A DNA stretch of 17,060 nt from Eubacteriales bacterium (GTDB lineage: Bacteria > Bacillota_A > Clostridia > Lachnospirales > Lachnospiraceae). The stretch lies in the NCBI GenBank assembly GCA_030527765.1, contig JAUNAE010000044.1, forward strand, positions 1 to 17,060, written 5' to 3'. Position numbers and translations under genes: made by a program. This document shows positions 13,580 through 17,060 of the stretch, in pieces. The notes beneath the pieces are model-generated. The model saw nothing but the letters and a program-made list of their open reading frames with translations. It made no database searches and was not told where the DNA came from. The first letter of the stretch is position 1. Every line of letters starts with the position of its first letter.

Positions 13580-13703
13580 ATAGAAGGAAATTGAAAGAAA
13601 AGAGTAACGATAAAGACTTATTTTTAAAGAGAGATTCTTTAGAATTATTTGCAAAAAAAGTAGGAACTGAATTTACATAATATTATCAGAGGGGGACATG
13701 GAT

Positions 13704-14717
13704 ATGACCATTCTTGTTACTGGAGGAACCGGATTTATTGGAAGCCACACCTGCGTAGAACTTCTGGAGGCAGGATACGATGTTGTAATCGCAGATAATC
13801 TTTACAATTCCAAGGAACTCGTTGTTGATCGCATCGAGACTATTTCCGGAAAACGTCCGAAATTCTACAACCTGGATGTTCAGGACAGAGAAGCACTGAC
13901 TCGTCTGTTTGAAGCAGAGAGCATTGATGCAGTAATCCATTTTGCCGGTTACAAGGCAGTTGGTGAGTCCACCCGCAAACCAATCGAATATTATTACAAC
14001 AATATCGGATCTACCCTGGTTCTCTGCGATGTTATGAGAGAACACGGATGCAAGAAGATTGTGTTCTCTTCTTCTGCAACCGTATACGGAGATCCGGCAA
14101 TTATTCCGATTACAGAAGAGTGCCCGCTTGGGGAGACAACCAATCCTTATGGTGCAACCAAATCCATGCAGGAGCGTATTCTGACAGACCTTTGGAAGAG
14201 CGATAATGAGTGGAACGTCATGCTTCTTCGTTATTTCAACCCGATTGGAGCTCATAAGAGCGGTCTGATTGGAGAGGATCCGAAGGGTATTCCGAACAAC
14301 CTGCTTCCGTATGTGGCTCAGGTAGCTTCCGGCAAGCTGGAGAAGGTTCACGTATTCGGCAATGATTATGATACTCCGGACGGAACCGGTGTCAGAGATT
14401 ACATCCATGTTGTCGATCTGGCAAAAGGTCATGTAGCTGCCATTAAGGCAATGAATCAGGGCGGTGTCGGTATCTACAATCTCGGAACCGGCGTTGGATA
14501 CAGCGTTCTGGACATTGTACACGCTTTTGAGAAAGCCTGCGGCAAAGAACTTCCTTATGTCATTGATCCTAGAAGACCGGGAGATGTGGCAGCATGCTAT
14601 TCTGATCCGGAAAAGGCAGCAAAAGAACTTGGATGGAGAGCAGAGAAGAACCTGGAAGATATGTGCCAGGATGCATGGAGATGGCAGTCCAACAATCCAA
14701 ACGGATACGGAGACTGA
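13704..14717 (+). CDS. galE: UDP-glucose 4-epimerase
   Basis: This 337-residue short-chain dehydrogenase-type enzyme interconverts UDP-galactose and UDP-glucose using bound NAD, serving the Leloir pathway and supplying UDP-galactose for glycans. The Rossmann motif GGTGFIGSH is at the N-terminus (about 7-15). The catalytic SSSATVYG precedes the YxxxK pair Y149/K153 in NPYGATK. The substrate-binding segments FNPIGAHKSGLIGEDP and GTGVRDYIHVVDLA are typical of GalE. ATG 13704 is eight bases after AGAGGGGG; ATG 13698 is only two bases away and also less like family starts. It is divergent from the AraC-family regulator and ends at a strong terminator, so it is probably monocistronic. Confidence 0.96.
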   Translation: MTILVTGGTGFIGSHTCVELLEAGYDVVIADNLYNSKELVVDRIETISGKRPKFYNLDVQDREALTRLFEAESIDAVIHFAGYKAVGESTRKPIEYYYNNIGSTLVLCDVMREHGCKKIVFSSSATVYGDPAIIPITEECPLGETTNPYGATKSMQERILTDLWKSDNEWNVMLLRYFNPIGAHKSGLIGEDPKGIPNNLLPYVAQVASGKLEKVHVFGNDYDTPDGTGVRDYIHVVDLAKGHVAAIKAMNQGGVGIYNLGTGVGYSVLDIVHAFEKACGKELPYVIDPRRPGDVAACYSDPEKAAKELGWRAEKNLEDMCQDAWRWQSNNPNGYGD

Positions 14718-14745
14718 GAATTCGTTAAGATAGGTTAGAATATAT

Positions 14746-14789
14746 GCAGCAATTGGAGTGTGATGCACTCTGATTGCTGCTTTTTCTTT
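14746..14789 (+). terminator. Intrinsic terminator of galE
   Basis: GCAGCAAT (14746-14753) pairs with ATTGCTGC (14773-14780), with an inner GAGTG/CACTC stem (14756-14760 and 14766-14770) across a symmetric TG/TG internal loop, followed by TTTTTCTTT. Confidence 0.92.
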
Positions 14790-14875
14790 GGTTGTTTTTT
14801 TGTCGAAAATGGGCTATGATTGGGGAAATAACTCGATTAATGGAAAAGATTGTTTCATATAGAGAGGAGACTCTG

Positions 14876-17011
14876 ATGAAAAAAACTCTGATATGGCTGC
14901 TGACCGGCTGTCTTGTTTTGGGCAATCCATTGGCTGCTAATGCGGAACTTTTAACAGATGGAAGCGATACATACGATGTTTCAACAGAAACGGATCCGTT
15001 TTTTGGAGAGACATTTTCACAGGAAAATGAAAATATTGAACTTTCAGAATCGACTTCGGACAATCTGCTCATAACAGAGAATCCCTCTGAGAGCGGAAAC
15101 GAATCCGATGCAGGTCAGGAAACCGGGGAGAATCTGCTTCTTCCGACAGATCCCGCATCATCGGAAGGTGGAGCAGGTGATATGGCAGCAGGGAGTGCTG
15201 CTTCAGAAACTGCCGAAACAGAAGATGCACTCTTATCCGGAGGTGCAGAGGAAGTAGGAGAAGGAGAAACCGAAGGGGAATCCGAGGAGAAACCGGAAGA
15301 GGATGATTCAAAAATAAGAATTATCGCATCGATTTTTCCGGATTCGAGTGTGCGCAGAGTGGTCACGGGATTTGACAGTGATGAAGATGGCTACCTCAGC
15401 CTGGAAGAGAGGGAGGCGGTTACGGCACTGCATCTTTCTTCTCTGGATTACGGCAGAACCATTACTTCTCTGGAAGGATTGGAGAATTTTCCCAACGTTA
15501 CCTGGCTGGACGTGAGCTACAACAATTTTAAAGAATTGGATTTGTCCGTATTTCCGAAGCTTGTCTACCTGAACTGCAGCAAAAATGCTCTTACGAGTCT
15601 GGATCTCAGCAATCATCCGGCTCTGGAGCGGGTTCACTGCCAGAGGAACAGCCTGACTTCTCTGAATCTTAAAGGGGACCGGAATCTGGTTCTTCTGAAC
15701 TGCAATGAAAATCAGCTTCGAAGTCTTTCCATGCAGGATACTCCGAATTTGAAGTGGTTCAGCTGTGAATCCAATTCCCTTACCTATTTAAACGTGTCAA
15801 AGCTTTCCAATCTTTTGACATTGAATTGTTCATCGAACTCTCTAAACAGTCTGGATGTCAGCAGGTTGACCGGTCTGACATCTTTGACAGTGAATCAGAA
15901 TCATCTGACCGGTCTGGATTTGAAAGAGCAGAGAAGTCTCAGCATTCTGTCTTGCCAAAAGAACTCCATCACTTCTCTGAATCTTCAGTACTGCCGGAGT
16001 CTGACCTATCTGGACTGCAGTGAAAATCGACTGAAAACGCTGGATCTCAGCAAAAACACAGCTCTTGTGACGGTGGATGTGCGAATGAATCTTATGGCAT
16101 CCATGGCAGCGGTCAGCGGCAGAGCGGATGGAATCTCTGTTTTTTATTTCCATAATCAGAGAGAAAATGATTCCCTGAAGACAGATATCACTTCTCTGAC
16201 CAACGTGGCAGGTGGTGTACAGGTGCGCTGGAGCAAAGCTTCCGGAGCTGAGAAGTATACGATTTACCGAAAGACCAGTGAAGATCCGTGGACGAAATGG
16301 CAGTACCTGGCAACGATTTCCAATACAAATCAGACTACGTACATTGATAAGACGGTTGCCAGCGGCACTACTTACCAGTATCGTGTGCGTGCTTCGAATG
16401 TAAATACGGAGGAATACTCCATAGACCGGGTAGGATTGTCGATTCAGTATTTAAGCATTCCGAAGTTTCTGGCAAGCACTAACCGTCCAACAGGCATTTA
16501 TATACGGTGGTCAGAATCTTATGGAGCTGCAAGATACGTTGTTTACAGAAAAACCGAAGGTGGTTCCTGGCAAAATATCGCAAATATTTCAGGATCAAAG
16601 AATGTGGAGTACGTAGATGAGACAGTAAATAACAATAATGGTGTCATCTATTATTACACTGTCCGCGCCTTTGGTCTGACAGACAAGAGCGCGTATTCAG
16701 ATACGGGACGAATTACCTGCAGACTCAGAAAGCCCGGAATGTCTGTGTACAAACCTCTTACAGGAAACCGTGCAGGATTCAGCTGGTCCGTTAACGGAAA
16801 GGCCACAGGATATTATTTGCAGTATTCCACCGATCCAAGTTTCAAGGATGCTACAACTGTGAATATAAAAGGATATAAGAAAAACAGCTGTACAGTGAAA
16901 AATCTGAAAGCAAAGACAAAGTATTATGTCCGTGTACAGGTATATCGCATTCAGAATGGATATGAATTCCGTAGTGCACAAAGTGGAACAAGAAGTTTCG
17001 TTACATATTGA
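14876..17011 (+). CDS. Secreted leucine-rich-repeat protein with EF-hand-like loop and FnIII domains
   Basis: The 711-residue exported protein begins with a signal peptide (MKK, hydrophobic 5-16, likely cleavage after ANA at residue 23). An acidic, Ser/Glu-rich, probably disordered linker runs to about 150. An EF-hand-like loop, DSDEDGYLSLEE (167-178), has Asp at 1, 3 and 5, Gly at 6 and Glu at 12, fitting calcium binding. Nine regular 21-residue leucine-rich repeats follow (about 200-400), of form LxxLxCSxNxLTSLDLSxxxx, many with Cys in the sixth position. Three FnIII-like domains lie at about 435-525, 526-618 and 618-711. No LPXTG or other wall anchor is visible, so it is either released or held non-covalently. 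AGGAG a few bases before ATG 14876 fixes the start. Protein- or glycan-binding is an inference from architecture; I see no catalytic domain. Confidence 0.88.
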   Translation: MKKTLIWLLTGCLVLGNPLAANAELLTDGSDTYDVSTETDPFFGETFSQENENIELSESTSDNLLITENPSESGNESDAGQETGENLLLPTDPASSEGGAGDMAAGSAASETAETEDALLSGGAEEVGEGETEGESEEKPEEDDSKIRIIASIFPDSSVRRVVTGFDSDEDGYLSLEEREAVTALHLSSLDYGRTITSLEGLENFPNVTWLDVSYNNFKELDLSVFPKLVYLNCSKNALTSLDLSNHPALERVHCQRNSLTSLNLKGDRNLVLLNCNENQLRSLSMQDTPNLKWFSCESNSLTYLNVSKLSNLLTLNCSSNSLNSLDVSRLTGLTSLTVNQNHLTGLDLKEQRSLSILSCQKNSITSLNLQYCRSLTYLDCSENRLKTLDLSKNTALVTVDVRMNLMASMAAVSGRADGISVFYFHNQRENDSLKTDITSLTNVAGGVQVRWSKASGAEKYTIYRKTSEDPWTKWQYLATISNTNQTTYIDKTVASGTTYQYRVRASNVNTEEYSIDRVGLSIQYLSIPKFLASTNRPTGIYIRWSESYGAARYVVYRKTEGGSWQNIANISGSKNVEYVDETVNNNNGVIYYYTVRAFGLTDKSAYSDTGRITCRLRKPGMSVYKPLTGNRAGFSWSVNGKATGYYLQYSTDPSFKDATTVNIKGYKKNSCTVKNLKAKTKYYVRVQVYRIQNGYEFRSAQSGTRSFVTY

Positions 17012-17060
17012 TTGTGGGGACGGTGCTTATGGCACGAGGAGCGCCCATTGGTTCGCTACA
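17012..17060. other. Terminal intergenic remainder
   Basis: The 49 bases after the repeat protein show no T-tract hairpin, promoter or coding start that I can support. Confidence 0.6.

Noticed and set aside
13686..14768. Minus-strand open frame across galE
   Set aside because: Antisense to an intact galE; runs through the terminator and shows no family motif.
14900..14911. Lipoprotein lipobox (LTGC) in the LRR protein
   Set aside because: The cysteine at residue 12 is too near the N-terminus and the hydrophobic core continues past it; cleavage at ANA (residue 23) fits better. It remains a weak alternative.
15473..16100. 63-base periodic DNA as a CRISPR or satellite
   Set aside because: The period is three times 21 codons and comes from the leucine-rich repeats; units differ in sequence and there are no spacers.

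Overview
The window looks like chromosome of a low-to-moderate GC Gram-positive anaerobe, most likely a Lachnospiraceae (Clostridium cluster XIVa) gut bacterium. The reasons are strong AGGAG-type ribosome binding sites, AT-rich extended -10 promoters, hairpin-plus-T terminators, and the protein families present: a BmpA/Nup-type nucleoside transporter, a RelQ-like alarmone synthetase, an OmpR/HisKA two-component pair, a MetY-type sulfhydrylase, and a secreted leucine-rich-repeat/FnIII protein. The taxonomic call is inference from gene style; no rRNA marker is present. I found no CRISPR array, tRNA, rRNA, transposase or phage gene.

Region 1 (1-6217) is a nucleoside uptake and salvage block. It holds the C-terminal end of an ABC permease, a nucleoside hydrolase overlapping it by 11 bases, a bidirectional terminator, and a convergent PfkB-family kinase on the minus strand. 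After a repeat-bearing intergenic stretch (about 2440-2790) comes a plus-strand operon: an amidohydrolase of the TRZ/ATZ/MTA-SAH deaminase type, phosphopentomutase (deoB) and hexameric-type purine nucleoside phosphorylase (deoD). Together they would import nucleosides, deaminate or split them, and feed ribose, ribose-1-phosphate and ribose-5-phosphate into central metabolism. A strong terminator ends the block.

Region 2 (6256-8964) is a tight signalling operon: a small (p)ppGpp synthetase, then an OmpR-family response regulator sharing an ATGA overlap with it, then a membrane histidine kinase after a 70-base gap that contains a hairpin. A perfect hairpin follows the kinase.

Region 3 (8971-10606) is metY (O-acetylhomoserine sulfhydrylase). 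Its roughly 160-base leader can fold as a three-way junction and also holds a mutually exclusive hairpin. It does not match the SAM or T-box consensus features that I can recognise.

Region 4 (10626-13492) has, on the minus strand, an orphan larE with the CxxC-plus-C cysteine pattern; on the plus strand, a single-pass membrane protein of unknown function; and on the minus strand, an AraC-family regulator. Region 5 (13493-17060) has galE, divergent from the AraC gene, then a terminator, then a secreted 711-residue protein with an acidic linker, one EF-hand-like loop, nine regular 21-residue leucine-rich repeats and three FnIII-like domains.

The observations most worth follow-up are the structured metY leader, the alarmone synthetase/two-component operon, the duplicated intergenic repeat before the amidohydrolase, the cysteine pattern of the orphan LarE, and the architecture of the secreted repeat protein.
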